DNA of 64,000 nucleotides from an uncultured Lachnospiraceae bacterium (GTDB lineage: Bacteria > Bacillota > Clostridia > Lachnospirales > Lachnospiraceae). The stretch lies in NCBI GenBank assembly GCA_900539715.1, contig UQDA01000004.1:62001-126000 (forward strand). Reading direction: 5' to 3'. The notes under the pieces are model-generated. The model was not told where the DNA came from. It made no database searches and saw only the letters and a list, made by a program, of their open reading frames with translations. Shown one piece after another: positions 1-9,527 of this stretch; positions within the stretch are counted from its first letter, which is position 1; each line of letters starts with the position of its first letter. The position numbers and the translations under genes are program-made.

Positions 1-971
1 GCTTTTTGGTCCGTATATCCGACCCGCAGCACCGCCTGCGCCCGGTTTAAGCTCACCTCCGGAACCTTTCCCTTTTCCGTTCCTGCTTTTTCCAAAAGTC
101 CCAGAAGCTCCTCCAAAACCGCTTTCGTCAGATAGCCTCCCCGCCAGTGAAATGTCAGGAGCTTTCCTTTTTTTGCCGCCTGACAGGCGCGTTTGTAGAC
201 ATCTTCTGTTTTTGTGAAAGACAGCTTTTTTTCCTTATAATAAAAATGCTCCCCATCCGTACACGCTGCCGCCGGAGCGATGAGCGGCTCATGGTCCCGG
301 AATACCGCCTTATCATCCAGATTAAAATAGTCGTAACGCGGCTCCTGCGCGTTTTTGCCGAGCGTATTGTCAAAGGTTGCGTCCAGATGATAATAGTTCC
401 CGCCGATGCGGACGATGTTCCATGTGTGGCGATATTTTATCCCCTTTTCCGGATTGCTGCCGCAAAGGGCTATCATGCACCAGATCCCCAGCTCGTCGCA
501 CAGTGCCTTCACCGATTTCGCTATCCCCTCGCACACGCCCACTCCCTGTCCCAGAGGGCCGATGATTTCATGGGAATAGGGCTTCTTTAACTTGTCATAC
601 CGGATATTTTCACAGATAAAATCGTGGATGTACTTCTCCTTCTCCCACTCTGTCAGCTCCTTTGCCGGGCGGGCCAGCTTTTCGATCCGCGCCCGCATCG
701 CCTTCTGATGATCCCGTATCTTTGCTTTGTCAAACAGGTATTCCGGCACAAATATCACATTCGGAGAATCCGGATAATATTTCCATGAAAATCCGGATGC
801 CCAGAAAATCTCGGGATGGTCCAGCCTGAGCTGAAAAAATATGTCATACAGCTCTCCTCCCTCCATCCTCGGGACGAGAAAGGAAGGCTCCAGACTGTTC
901 AGTCCTGTCAGGATGGCGCGGTAAGCCGCCTGCCTCGGACGGTCCATTTTGCTGTAATAAAACGGCTCCAT
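1..971 (-). CDS. Transglutaminase-like domain protein, 3' end cut by window edge
   Basis: A reading frame opens at ATG 971 (MEPFYYSKMDRPRQ) and stays open to position 1, so at least 322 residues are present and the C-terminus is missing. The catalytic triad of the transglutaminase-like superfamily is visible: Cys in GVCEGIAKSVKALC, His in RHTWNIV and Asp in YHLDATFDN. No signal peptide is evident. The function is unknown; such domains act as proteases, amidases or in peptidoglycan-linked roles. Only one base separates the start from the addA stop, so it is almost certainly co-transcribed with addBA. Confidence 0.75.
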   Translation of the reverse strand, partial: MEPFYYSKMDRPRQAAYRAILTGLNSLEPSFLVPRMEGGELYDIFFQLRLDHPEIFWASGFSWKYYPDSPNVIFVPEYLFDKAKIRDHQKAMRARIEKLARPAKELTEWEKEKYIHDFICENIRYDKLKKPYSHEIIGPLGQGVGVCEGIAKSVKALCDELGIWCMIALCGSNPEKGIKYRHTWNIVRIGGNYYHLDATFDNTLGKNAQEPRYDYFNLDDKAVFRDHEPLIAPAAACTDGEHFYYKEKKLSFTKTEDVYKRACQAAKKGKLLTFHWRGGYLTKAVLEELLGLLEKAGTEKGKVPEVSLNRAQAVLRVGYTDQK

Positions 972-972
972 T

Positions 973-3900
973 TTAAATCTCTATCTCCTTTTCCAGCGCA
1001 AACGAATAGATAAGCTTCTGCTTTACCCGTTTTCCGGTCAGCCTCTCCAGCGCCTCTTCATAATGTTCGAGCTGTACCCGATACCTCTGCACAAGCTCTT
1101 CTGCATCGGATACCCGGTCGGTCTTGTAATCCATCAATACCAGCCCGTCTTCCTCTTCAAAAAACACGTCGATGATTCCCTGGATGAGCACCGTTTCTTC
1201 TTCCGGGAATGCGCTGTCCATACTGCTCGCCGGAATACCGAGAACAAACGGCTGCTCCCGTACCAGCTTCTTTTTCCGGTCTGCCTCTGCCATCCTCGCC
1301 GCAAGCCCGCTTTCTAAAAATGCGCGTATCTTGTATGGATTTATTGCTTCCGCCTCTGAAACGGTCAATTCTCCACTCTCTGCCTTCGCCTTTAAAAGCG
1401 TCCGTATCTCCGGAACTGACCAGTTTTCCCCGGCGCCTTTTTGTCCGAATGCAAAAAGCTCCATAAAACGGTGATAAGCGTTTCCGCGCGCCGTACCGCC
1501 CGCCTTTTCTTCTGTTTCCTTCATAAATCCCGGCACATATGCATCGACCTCTTCCTCTGCGAACAGCTGACGCCCTTCCTCCAGCTCCTCCCGCATCCCC
1601 GCTTTCTTTAATTCGGAAACGGTCGTTTTAACGAACAGCCCCGAAAGGGCTTCATGCGCATACGGTTTATGCAGACGCTCCATGAGCTCCCTTGCCCCGT
1701 CGCTTTCCAAAAGTCCCTGCTCGTCCGCGTGCAAAAGCTTCTGACGGCTGTTGCTCCCTGCCGCCTCCCTGCCAAGCTCTTTTTGCAAAAGCTCCTCCTC
1801 TTTCTGCACGGCTATCTTTCTCCCGCATGCCTTCCATGCGGGCAGCACGAGGTCTAAAAAGCTGCCCGCCTCCTGCATCCGAACCGGGGAAAATCCTGTA
1901 TCCGCAGCCCAAGCAGAGCATCCCTCTGCCGATATCTCTTCTTCTGCTTTTTCCGCTTTCATCGTTCCGGTCAGTATCAGCTTTTCCTCCGCACGGGTCA
2001 GCGCCACATACAACACACGCAGCTCCTCTCCCAGACTGTCCGTGGAAAGCTTTTTCGCCAGCAAATTTTTTTTCAGCGTGCTGCGGCGGACCCTCGCCCG
2101 ATCGTCCACCCAGTCTGCTGCCAGCCCCATATCCATGTCCATCAGCACAGGCTGGGCGCTTTCCTGTCGGTTGAACCGCTTCGACAGTCCCGATACAAAG
2201 CAGATAGGGAACTCCAGTCCCTTGCTTTTGTGGATACTCATAATACGCACCACATCTGCATTTTCATCCGCTCCGCCCGTCTCGCCATAATCGATATCAT
2301 ACTTTTCCAGCTGCTCCATGTAACAGATAAAATGAAACAGCCCGGAATAGCTCGTTTTTTCAAAACTTTCCGCCCGCGCCAGCAGCATTTCCACGTTGAT
2401 ACGCCGCTGCGCGCCTCCCGGAAGCGCGCTGACCGTATACAGATATCCGGTTTCTTCCAGAAATTCCTCCATCAGCCTGTGTATCGGCAAGTACACCGCC
2501 CGGCTGCGGAAGCGGTTTAAAAATTCCAGAAAGCCCCGGCACTTTTCGCCCAGCGCCCCGTCTCCCGCCAGATATCCCGGCTCCGGTCTTTCTGCCCGCG
2601 CTGCCGTCTTCATGCAGTCATAAAGCCTGAGCTTCCCGGTCTGGTCCATTGCCCTCAGGCTTGCCAGCTCCTCGTCCGAAAAACCGGCCACCGGGGATTT
2701 CAGCACGCCAAATAACGGGATATCCTGCAGCGGATTGTTCAGCACCCGCAAAAAATTGAGCACCGTCTGTACCTCCGTTGCCGCAAAATATCCTGTTTTT
2801 GACGTCACGAACACCGGAACGCCGTTTTCTTCCAGCACCTTTTTGAATTCCTCGTCCCAGTTCGAGGTCGTCCGCAAAAGTATCACGATATCCTGATACC
2901 GCGCTGCGCGCAGCTGTCCCGTCTCGCTGTCCCTCACCGGGAATCTCCCGACCAGCTCTCTTATGCGTCCCGCTATGAGGCGCGCTTCCAGACGCTTCGG
3001 GTCTTCTCCGCCATCCTCTGCGGCCCCTATCAAAAGCTCCGGCTCATAAAGTTCCTCCGTCTCTTCCGGGAACACCGCCGCCGGATAAAGCGCCGCATCC
3101 GCATCGTATTCCACACCGCCCAGCTCCCGGTGCATCAGCTGCAAAAACAGCCCGTTCACACAATCGGTCACCTGATGCCGGCTTCTGAAATTCTGCTTTA
3201 AATCCACCCGGATACAGTCCGACGACTCTTTCTGATAGGTATCGAACTTTTCCATGAAAAGCTCCGGTCTTGCCAGACGGAACTTATAAATGCTCTGCTT
3301 CACATCCCCGACCATAAAACGGTTGAACCGCCCCTCGTCTTCCCCTGAAATGCTTTGCAGAAGATATTCCTGCACCAGATTGGAATCCTGATACTCGTCA
3401 ATCAATATCTCGTCAAATTCATTTCTGTATTCCAAAGCTGTGGAAGACGGTACGATACTCCCATCCTCCTGCACGCGCAACAGGATACGCAGCGCCATAT
3501 GCTCCATATCCCCGAAATCCAGCAGGTTTTTTTCCCGCTTTTTTTCATCGAGGCGTTCCCGGAACAAAATCGTCATCCGCACCAGCTCCTCCAGCGCGGC
3601 GTCCACCTTCTGACAATCCTCCAGCCAGCTTTCCGGCGTCCCGCAAAAATATTTTTCGGATACTGATGCCAGCAGGTCTTTTACCCTCTGACGCATTTTT
3701 TTAACAGCTTCCCGTTTTTCAACAGAAACCGAATCGTCCTTTTTGGCACGCAGCGCCGCATGGGAAAGCCCTGAGAACCCGTTTGCCAACGCCTCAAAAT
3801 CTTCTTTTGCGCGGCTTTTTTTTGCTTTTTCATACAGCAAAAAAAGCCTTTCCGTCAGCTCCCTGTCGCTCTCCAGTGCCGTCCCGTAAAAATACGGTCC

Positions 3901-4626
3901 GTCCGGCTCATCGCAGATTTTCAGCGCCCGGTCCAGCTCCATAGCGCAATCCTTTAAAATCCCGCCTATCTCCTTTGCCAGAAGCCCAAACCACTCCTGC
4001 CCTGTAAAGGTCTCCCAATCCGTCTGCGCATAATCCTTCTGATGCCTTGTAAGCCATTGCTCCGGGAACGGATAACTCATAGAAAAATCATACAGCCTTT
4101 CTATCAGCTCCTCCAGCCGTTTTTCTCTGCCGTCATAAGCAAAATATTCCACACAGTCTATAAATTCCTTCCGCTCCCGGGCAAACTGCTCCTCCAAAAG
4201 CTCCTTTAGCACGTCCTGCCGTAAAAGCCGCATCTCACCTTCGTCCGCAGTCCGAAAATCCGGGTCCAGGCCGATGTCGTTAAAATGATTTTTTATCAGA
4301 TACAGACAAAAGCTGTGAATCGTCGTTATCTTTGCGTGATGGATGAGTGTGAGCTGCTTTTTTAAATGCTCGTTTTCCGGCTCCGCCTCCGAACGCTCCG
4401 TCAGCGCCTTCGTTATCCTCTCACGCATCTGCGCCGCCGCCGCATTCGTAAACGTCACGACCAGCAGCCTGTCGATATCTGTCTCATGCGCCGGGTCGCA
4501 TACCAGCTCCACGATGCGCTGGACGAGCACCGCCGTTTTGCCCGATCCCGCCGCAGCTGATACCAAAATATTGCATTTGCGTAAATCTATGACCCTCTGC
4601 TGGTCAGGCGTGAACTTCATCGCCAT
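973..4626 (-). CDS. addA: ATP-dependent helicase/nuclease subunit A
   Basis: Large subunit of the AddAB double-strand-break resection complex (functional counterpart of RecBCD), cytoplasmic. It is about 1217 residues, the usual AddA size. The UvrD-type Walker A AAAGSGKT is at residues 24-31, the DEXX-box helicase motif ILIDEYQD is in the middle, SIHKSKGLEF is a late helicase motif, and the C-terminal nuclease motif LMDYKTDRV carries the Asp and Lys of the RecB-type nuclease. Its start overlaps the addB stop by about 20 bases, indicating translational coupling. ATG 4620 (MKFTPDQ) is an equally good start and matches many AddA proteins. Confidence 0.96.
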   Translation of the reverse strand: MAMKFTPDQQRVIDLRKCNILVSAAAGSGKTAVLVQRIVELVCDPAHETDIDRLLVVTFTNAAAAQMRERITKALTERSEAEPENEHLKKQLTLIHHAKITTIHSFCLYLIKNHFNDIGLDPDFRTADEGEMRLLRQDVLKELLEEQFARERKEFIDCVEYFAYDGREKRLEELIERLYDFSMSYPFPEQWLTRHQKDYAQTDWETFTGQEWFGLLAKEIGGILKDCAMELDRALKICDEPDGPYFYGTALESDRELTERLFLLYEKAKKSRAKEDFEALANGFSGLSHAALRAKKDDSVSVEKREAVKKMRQRVKDLLASVSEKYFCGTPESWLEDCQKVDAALEELVRMTILFRERLDEKKREKNLLDFGDMEHMALRILLRVQEDGSIVPSSTALEYRNEFDEILIDEYQDSNLVQEYLLQSISGEDEGRFNRFMVGDVKQSIYKFRLARPELFMEKFDTYQKESSDCIRVDLKQNFRSRHQVTDCVNGLFLQLMHRELGGVEYDADAALYPAAVFPEETEELYEPELLIGAAEDGGEDPKRLEARLIAGRIRELVGRFPVRDSETGQLRAARYQDIVILLRTTSNWDEEFKKVLEENGVPVFVTSKTGYFAATEVQTVLNFLRVLNNPLQDIPLFGVLKSPVAGFSDEELASLRAMDQTGKLRLYDCMKTAARAERPEPGYLAGDGALGEKCRGFLEFLNRFRSRAVYLPIHRLMEEFLEETGYLYTVSALPGGAQRRINVEMLLARAESFEKTSYSGLFHFICYMEQLEKYDIDYGETGGADENADVVRIMSIHKSKGLEFPICFVSGLSKRFNRQESAQPVLMDMDMGLAADWVDDRARVRRSTLKKNLLAKKLSTDSLGEELRVLYVALTRAEEKLILTGTMKAEKAEEEISAEGCSAWAADTGFSPVRMQEAGSFLDLVLPAWKACGRKIAVQKEEELLQKELGREAAGSNSRQKLLHADEQGLLESDGARELMERLHKPYAHEALSGLFVKTTVSELKKAGMREELEEGRQLFAEEEVDAYVPGFMKETEEKAGGTARGNAYHRFMELFAFGQKGAGENWSVPEIRTLLKAKAESGELTVSEAEAINPYKIRAFLESGLAARMAEADRKKKLVREQPFVLGIPASSMDSAFPEEETVLIQGIIDVFFEEEDGLVLMDYKTDRVSDAEELVQRYRVQLEHYEEALERLTGKRVKQKLIYSFALEKEIEI

Positions 4627-7600
4627 CCGCCGTCTCCTTTCTGATACGCATAAGCGCCTCCTCGTCCTTTAGATTTTCCAGCTCCCGCATGATAAAACCG
4701 TCTATCTTTTTGTCAAATCCGCATATCTTCTGATAAGCGCAGAAATCGCAGGCGCTCTTATTTCCCTGTTCATAAGGATTCAGCGCGATATTCCCGTTTA
4801 ATATCTGCCGCCCCGCCTGCCGTATCTTTTTATCCACAAACGCCGACACCGTTTTAAAGTCCGCCTCCTCCAAAACGCTCGAACGCGCCGAAAAGCTTCC
4901 GTCCTTTTTTCGTTCCAGAGGAACTACGTCGGACCTGCCGCAAAGCCCGCTGTCTAATCCCTCCACCACATCCTCGCGCGCATTCACAACGCCCGTGGCG
5001 CGCAGAGCGCGAAGTATCTGACGGTTTATCTCTTCCGGGTCTGCATCCTTCTCCGGCATTTCCACCATCGGGTCCTGTACCCGGTAATAGAGCATCGCCG
5101 CAGGAACTATCTCCTTTTCCGGGTGCTTTTTCCCTGCTATCTCCATCGCCGCATTCATATATACCACGAGCTGAAGCTGCAGCCCGTAATACAGCGCCGC
5201 CAGCGAAAATTCCCTGCTGCCGGATTTATAATCCATGACCTTGACGTATACCCGCCCGGAATCCTCGCGGACGTCCATCCGGTCTATCCGCCCGCGCAGA
5301 CGCATTTTTTCCTGCTCCGACAAAGCGATGTTGACCGCATCCAGCTCTTCCAGCACGGAAAAGGATACCTCGAACTGCTCCGGTACAAAGCTCCCTTTTT
5401 TGAGCTGATACTGCATCGCCGTTACCGTGCGCTTCAGTATCCGCTTTATCCTCCGTACCATATAGGCGTTCCTCGCGCTGTCAAACAGCACCGTATTATG
5501 GTAGGTGACAGCATAGGCGTCCACTGCCTCCTCTACCAGCCGCTCCCCTTCCTCTTTGGAAAAATCAAACCAGCTCCTGCCGATTTCCTTTAATTTATCC
5601 GCAAAAATCTCCAGCACGCCATGAAAGATATTGCCCAGATCTACCGCTTCAAAGGAAAATTCCTCCTGCTCCTTTAACTTCATGCCGTATTTCAGAAAAT
5701 GAGCATAGGCGCAGGCCGCAAACTGTTCCAGACGGCTCACGCTGCCCGACAGGGTCTGCCCGTAAAGCGCTGCTGCCACCGCCTTTTTCAGGGAAGGCTC
5801 CTGATATGCAAAAAATGCTGTATCCGTCAGCTTTCCCGTCCAAACACCGTACAGCTCGTCCTTTTGATAAATCTGATATAACGTCAGGAATTCCTTCTCC
5901 TGCTCCTTATCCAAAAGTCCGTCGGCAAATTCCCTGAGTCCCGCCGCCAGATATTCCCGTCCGTCGCGCAAAGACTGTACCTGCGAAAGCTTCCCGTCCA
6001 TCTCCGGACGCTCTGGCGCAAGTCCCGGAAAAAGCCGCTGCATATGCCCTATCAGAAAGCTCGGCCGAAGCGCCTTTCCCGTCTGGTCCATCCGCGCCCA
6101 CGACAGCACGAGCTCACAGGAGGGCTTTGTCATATTCAGATACAGATACAGCCTCTGAATATACATCTGCTGGCGCGGGGAAGGCGCCAGCTCCTGTCCC
6201 GATCCCGTCAGAAATTCCCGCTCCAGGTCCGAGATAATGCCGCCCTTTCCGGAATTTCTCGGAATGTTTCCATCATTCACCCCCGCAAAAAAAAGCGCCT
6301 TTACCTGCTTTAAACGCGTCCTCTCCATATCGCCCGCCACGACCCTGTCTACCTCCTGCGGGATGGTGCCGACCTGCAGCTCTTCAAATCCGGCTTCCAG
6401 TATCCGCAAAAATTCTTCCGGCTTTGCAGGCTCGTCCCCTATCAGGTTCACGATCTGGTCCAGAAGGTCCATGACAAGACGGTAAATCTGCGCGTATTCC
6501 CGCTCTCGCACCCGGTCTCCTTCTTTGGCGAACTGAAGCTCAAAGCCTTTGAGCTTTTGCTGCACCTGATTTTGGACGATAAATCCATACAGCCCCCGTG
6601 CAAACTCCCTTGTCTGCCTGTAATTCCCATATAAAGGAGCCAGCTGCTCCACAAGCCGCTGCCGCAGTCCGTTTAATTCCTCCAGCTCTGCTGCCGGCTC
6701 GACCATCGTTTCCGACGGATATACAAAAATTGTCTCCCATTTTTTCCGCCCGCGTATCCCCAGCGCGCGCACATAAACCTCCAGACGATCCGTCTCCTCC
6801 GGCGTAAAATCCGCCAGGCCGCTGCGCAGATAGTGGAATACCGATTCGTAGCTGTAATTTTTTACCCGCACCTGAAGCGCGCTCTTGATATATTCGATGA
6901 ACGGATTGAGCGTCACGCCCCGGGTCTGATCCAGATAGACCGGGATACCGTAGGCTGCAAATTCCTGCTCGATACAGCCCGCATACGCCTCATAATCCCC
7001 GCATATCACCGCAATATCCCTGTAACAATAGTTCTTTTCATTGATAAGACGCCGGATGGCAATACATATCTGACGGACCTCCTCCCGCTGGGTCGACGCT
7101 TCAAAAAGCCGGATACTCCCGTTTCTCTTTCCCTTGTACGGGCGGACCGGATAGCGAAGGAGATTTTTTTCCAGATGGGAAAGCTCGGGGCTGTCTAAAA
7201 ACCGTGGCGGTACCTCTGGCGTCAGGCAGATACTTTCTTCAATTTCCGTTTCTGCCTCTCGTGCGATTCCGGCAAGAGACTGCATCGTTTTTTTACTCAG
7301 CGCAAACAGCTCCTGCTCTGCGACCTCAGTAAATACCTCCGTATCAGAATCCATAGTCACTGTCACCATTACCTCCCGGGCACACTTGAGAAGCTGCCCG
7401 ATGACCTTATTCTGCACCGGCGTAAATCCCGTGAAACCGTCAAATACAATAATGCTGTCTTTTACGAGCTTTGAGGCGGGAATAAGGGACGCCAGCACTT
7501 CTAAAGATTCCTCTGTCGTCAGATACTTTTCCCGGATAAACTCCCAGAAACCCTCATACACAGTACGCAGATCCTTCAGCTTGTGATAGAGCTGCCCCCG

Positions 7601-8044
7601 CTTTTGGGAAAACGACACCAGACCGTCCAGCTCCTGTAAGCCCACGCCATACTGCATGAACTCGGAAATAGCGGATTTTACCTCATGGATATAACCCGTC
7701 CGGCTCAGATTTCCGCCAAGCACAGGAAGCTTTTCCTGCATCCCTGCCGCCACGCGCCGGATAATGAGGCTCTTTCCCGTATCGTCCAGCATCGGCATTT
7801 CCATGCCGCCCTTCTCCTCAAATATGCGGTGCGTCAAACGTCCAAAGCTGAGCACGTCAATGTTCATGATGCCCTTTTTGTCGTGCATCGTCACAAGATC
7901 GAGCTGGGTCTGCATCGTAAACTGATCCGGCACGATGATAAGAAAACGCCCGGACGGCTCTTTTTTTGAACGGGCAATGATGTCTTTATATACATAGGTA
8001 CTTTTTCCTGAACCGGACGGACCGGTAACAAATCTCAATGACAT
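4604..8044 (-). CDS. addB: ATP-dependent helicase/nuclease subunit B
   Basis: Partner of AddA in recombination repair, about 1146 residues from the chosen start. Walker A GPSGSGKST lies at residues 8-16; the nuclease motif VMDYKSGSREF is near the C-terminus. The four Cys of the AddB iron-sulfur cluster are recognisable: one in QFAACAYAHFLK and three in ACDFCAYQKICGFD. A longer frame opens upstream to 8197, but ATG 8044 is preceded by AAAGGA and gives the family-typical MSLRFVTGPSGSGKS start. It is first gene of the addB-addA operon, with a promoter at 8094-8122. Confidence 0.96.
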   Translation of the reverse strand: MSLRFVTGPSGSGKSTYVYKDIIARSKKEPSGRFLIIVPDQFTMQTQLDLVTMHDKKGIMNIDVLSFGRLTHRIFEEKGGMEMPMLDDTGKSLIIRRVAAGMQEKLPVLGGNLSRTGYIHEVKSAISEFMQYGVGLQELDGLVSFSQKRGQLYHKLKDLRTVYEGFWEFIREKYLTTEESLEVLASLIPASKLVKDSIIVFDGFTGFTPVQNKVIGQLLKCAREVMVTVTMDSDTEVFTEVAEQELFALSKKTMQSLAGIAREAETEIEESICLTPEVPPRFLDSPELSHLEKNLLRYPVRPYKGKRNGSIRLFEASTQREEVRQICIAIRRLINEKNYCYRDIAVICGDYEAYAGCIEQEFAAYGIPVYLDQTRGVTLNPFIEYIKSALQVRVKNYSYESVFHYLRSGLADFTPEETDRLEVYVRALGIRGRKKWETIFVYPSETMVEPAAELEELNGLRQRLVEQLAPLYGNYRQTREFARGLYGFIVQNQVQQKLKGFELQFAKEGDRVREREYAQIYRLVMDLLDQIVNLIGDEPAKPEEFLRILEAGFEELQVGTIPQEVDRVVAGDMERTRLKQVKALFFAGVNDGNIPRNSGKGGIISDLEREFLTGSGQELAPSPRQQMYIQRLYLYLNMTKPSCELVLSWARMDQTGKALRPSFLIGHMQRLFPGLAPERPEMDGKLSQVQSLRDGREYLAAGLREFADGLLDKEQEKEFLTLYQIYQKDELYGVWTGKLTDTAFFAYQEPSLKKAVAAALYGQTLSGSVSRLEQFAACAYAHFLKYGMKLKEQEEFSFEAVDLGNIFHGVLEIFADKLKEIGRSWFDFSKEEGERLVEEAVDAYAVTYHNTVLFDSARNAYMVRRIKRILKRTVTAMQYQLKKGSFVPEQFEVSFSVLEELDAVNIALSEQEKMRLRGRIDRMDVREDSGRVYVKVMDYKSGSREFSLAALYYGLQLQLVVYMNAAMEIAGKKHPEKEIVPAAMLYYRVQDPMVEMPEKDADPEEINRQILRALRATGVVNAREDVVEGLDSGLCGRSDVVPLERKKDGSFSARSSVLEEADFKTVSAFVDKKIRQAGRQILNGNIALNPYEQGNKSACDFCAYQKICGFDKKIDGFIMRELENLKDEEALMRIRKETADGDEVHA

Positions 8045-8093
8045 GGCAGTTTCCTTTGCTTTCTTTTCCGAAGCTGTTATATTTTCTGATGTC

Positions 8094-8122
8094 ATTTTAC
8101 TATAGGCGGATGGGGTTTGCAA
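8094..8122 (-). promoter_or_regulatory. Sigma-A-type promoter of addBA
   Basis: On the minus strand, TTGCAA (8117-8122), a 17-base spacer and TAAAAT (8094-8099) lie about 50 bases upstream of the addB start. It sits downstream of the arsR terminator, as expected for a separate transcription unit. Confidence 0.55.
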
Positions 8123-8156
8123 GAAAAGGGAGCACTCCGCTGAATTGATATAACTC

Positions 8157-8193
8157 AAAAGCGGACAGCTCTGATCTTTCGCTGTCCGCTTCT
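8157..8193 (-). terminator. Rho-independent terminator of the arsR gene
   Basis: Inverted repeat GCGGACAGC (8161-8169) / GCTGTCCGC (8181-8189) begins 13 bases after the regulator stop. Read on the minus strand the stem is followed by CTTTTGAG, a short U-tract. Confidence 0.65.
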
Positions 8194-8202
8194 TCAAATC
8201 TT

Positions 8203-9162
8203 CTATTTACAAAGCTTCCCCTCAGTTGATACCAAACCTTCTTTTTCCATATCGCTGTAGCGCATCCGCACCCGGATACCCTGACTGTAATTTCCAAACC
8301 CATGCCCGAACAGCGTCATCCCGCCTACATGCGCCGCATCGTCGCGCACCTCCATGCGGAAGCGTATCGGACTTTTATAATCCAGGTCAAACTGTTCCAG
8401 TGAAACATCTGAGATCTTCAACCCGTCGATAAAGGTTCCCTTCCTGTTTATCACGAGCATCTTTAACAGTCCGTATTGATTCCAGTTTGCAAACCACCAG
8501 TCCGGCGTAAACAGCCCATGTACATCCCCGAAATCACCGGGCGATGTCCACATTCCGATCGGTACATCATTTAAGGAAAAGGTGATATCCGAAGGCCAGT
8601 CATTGTTGACGCCCGGCGCCTCGCTGGAAATCTCCATGGAAAACGTTATCTCATCTATCTTCTGCATTGCCGGCAGCACATTCGGTACAAGATATTCCAC
8701 ATACCCTTTTGTGAACCACAGCACGCTCGCATTTATCCTGTCAGGATGTGCAAAATAGCGGGGATCGTCTACCTCTCCGATGAGATTTTTCGTGGTGGAA
8801 ATCCCGCAGGTCGGATACACATTATACGAAGAATACTGTCCAACCGGTATCTCTGCTTCATAAACGCCCACATCGCTGCTCTCCTCCGGTACGATATCTA
8901 CCAGTATCCGCTCCTGCCTGACGCTGCACATCTTCTGGTTGCCGTGGCCGACCGCATCGCCTGTCACCTTTATCAGCCCTACGTCCTCCATCTTCTTGAT
9001 ATGACTCGTCAGCGCACCGTTCGTGATGTTTAAGCTGGATGCTATCTCGTTCATATTCATTTCTTTATTCCGCAAAAGCAGCTTGATGATATTGATCCTG
9101 ACATCGGAGCCAAGCGCCTTAAACAGCTCCACTCCGTCTTCCAGATTTTTAATGTACAGCAT
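8203..9162 (-). CDS. ArsR-type winged-helix regulator with large C-terminal putative sensor domain
   Basis: 319 residues. Residues about 8-85 form an ArsR-like winged helix (LFKALGSDVRINIIKLLL then the recognition segment NITNGALTSHIKKMED). The remaining 220 residues are far longer than in classical 100-residue ArsR metal sensors, are rich in aromatic and beta-type sequence (DWWFANWNQYG) and lack an obvious Cys metal site. Position right after the arabinose operon suggests control of arabinose or arabinofuranosidase genes with a sugar ligand, which is inference from context. It has its own promoter and terminator. The GGGGAG ribosome binding site supports ATG 9162. Confidence 0.8.
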   Translation of the reverse strand: MLYIKNLEDGVELFKALGSDVRINIIKLLLRNKEMNMNEIASSLNITNGALTSHIKKMEDVGLIKVTGDAVGHGNQKMCSVRQERILVDIVPEESSDVGVYEAEIPVGQYSSYNVYPTCGISTTKNLIGEVDDPRYFAHPDRINASVLWFTKGYVEYLVPNVLPAMQKIDEITFSMEISSEAPGVNNDWPSDITFSLNDVPIGMWTSPGDFGDVHGLFTPDWWFANWNQYGLLKMLVINRKGTFIDGLKISDVSLEQFDLDYKSPIRFRMEVRDDAAHVGGMTLFGHGFGNYSQGIRVRMRYSDMEKEGLVSTEGKLCK

Positions 9163-9207
9163 CTGTCTCCCCTTCTTTTCCCGACTGTTTTTACTTATTC
9201 TAAAATG

Positions 9208-9236
9208 ATTATAAGCACTGCCTGACCAGCCCGCAA
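9208..9236 (-). promoter_or_regulatory. Sigma-A-type promoter of the ArsR-type regulator
   Basis: TTGCGG (9231-9236), 17-base spacer, TATAAT (9208-9213) on the minus strand, about 45 bases from the start codon. It makes the regulator independent of the upstream arabinose operon. Confidence 0.6.
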
Positions 9237-9253
9237 CTGTTTTTTCTCTTCCG

Positions 9254-9514
9254 TCACCATCTCTTGTATGGGCATTTATTCTTTTTTACCGCCGCTCTCA
9301 GCTCCACATAGCAGCCGCACGCCAGACACGTCCCCGCCTCCAGATAATCGCAAGCCTTACATGCTTCCAGCCGCTTTTCATAAATTGCCTGCGCGGTCCT
9401 TATATCTGCATCCAAAAGCTCGATATAATGATGGAGCTGTCTCATATAGGCTTCCTCATCCATCTCCCGCAGCAGGCATTTTAAGCATCGCGGCGTTTCC
9501 TTTGCCGCTTCCAT
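9254..9514 (-). CDS. Small Cys-rich protein, DUF6171-like
   Basis: 86 residues with paired cysteines: CLKC near residue 10 and CKACDYLEAGTCLACGCY towards the C-terminus, an arrangement that suggests a structural zinc or iron-sulfur site. The central part is predicted helical. I place it in the DUF6171 family by its length and Cys pattern, from memory. It begins 13 bases after abfA behind GAGAGGG and appears to be the last gene of the arabinose operon. Function unknown. Confidence 0.7.
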   Translation of the reverse strand: MEAAKETPRCLKCLLREMDEEAYMRQLHHYIELLDADIRTAQAIYEKRLEACKACDYLEAGTCLACGCYVELRAAVKKNKCPYKRW

Positions 9515-9527
9515 ATATCCGTCCCTC

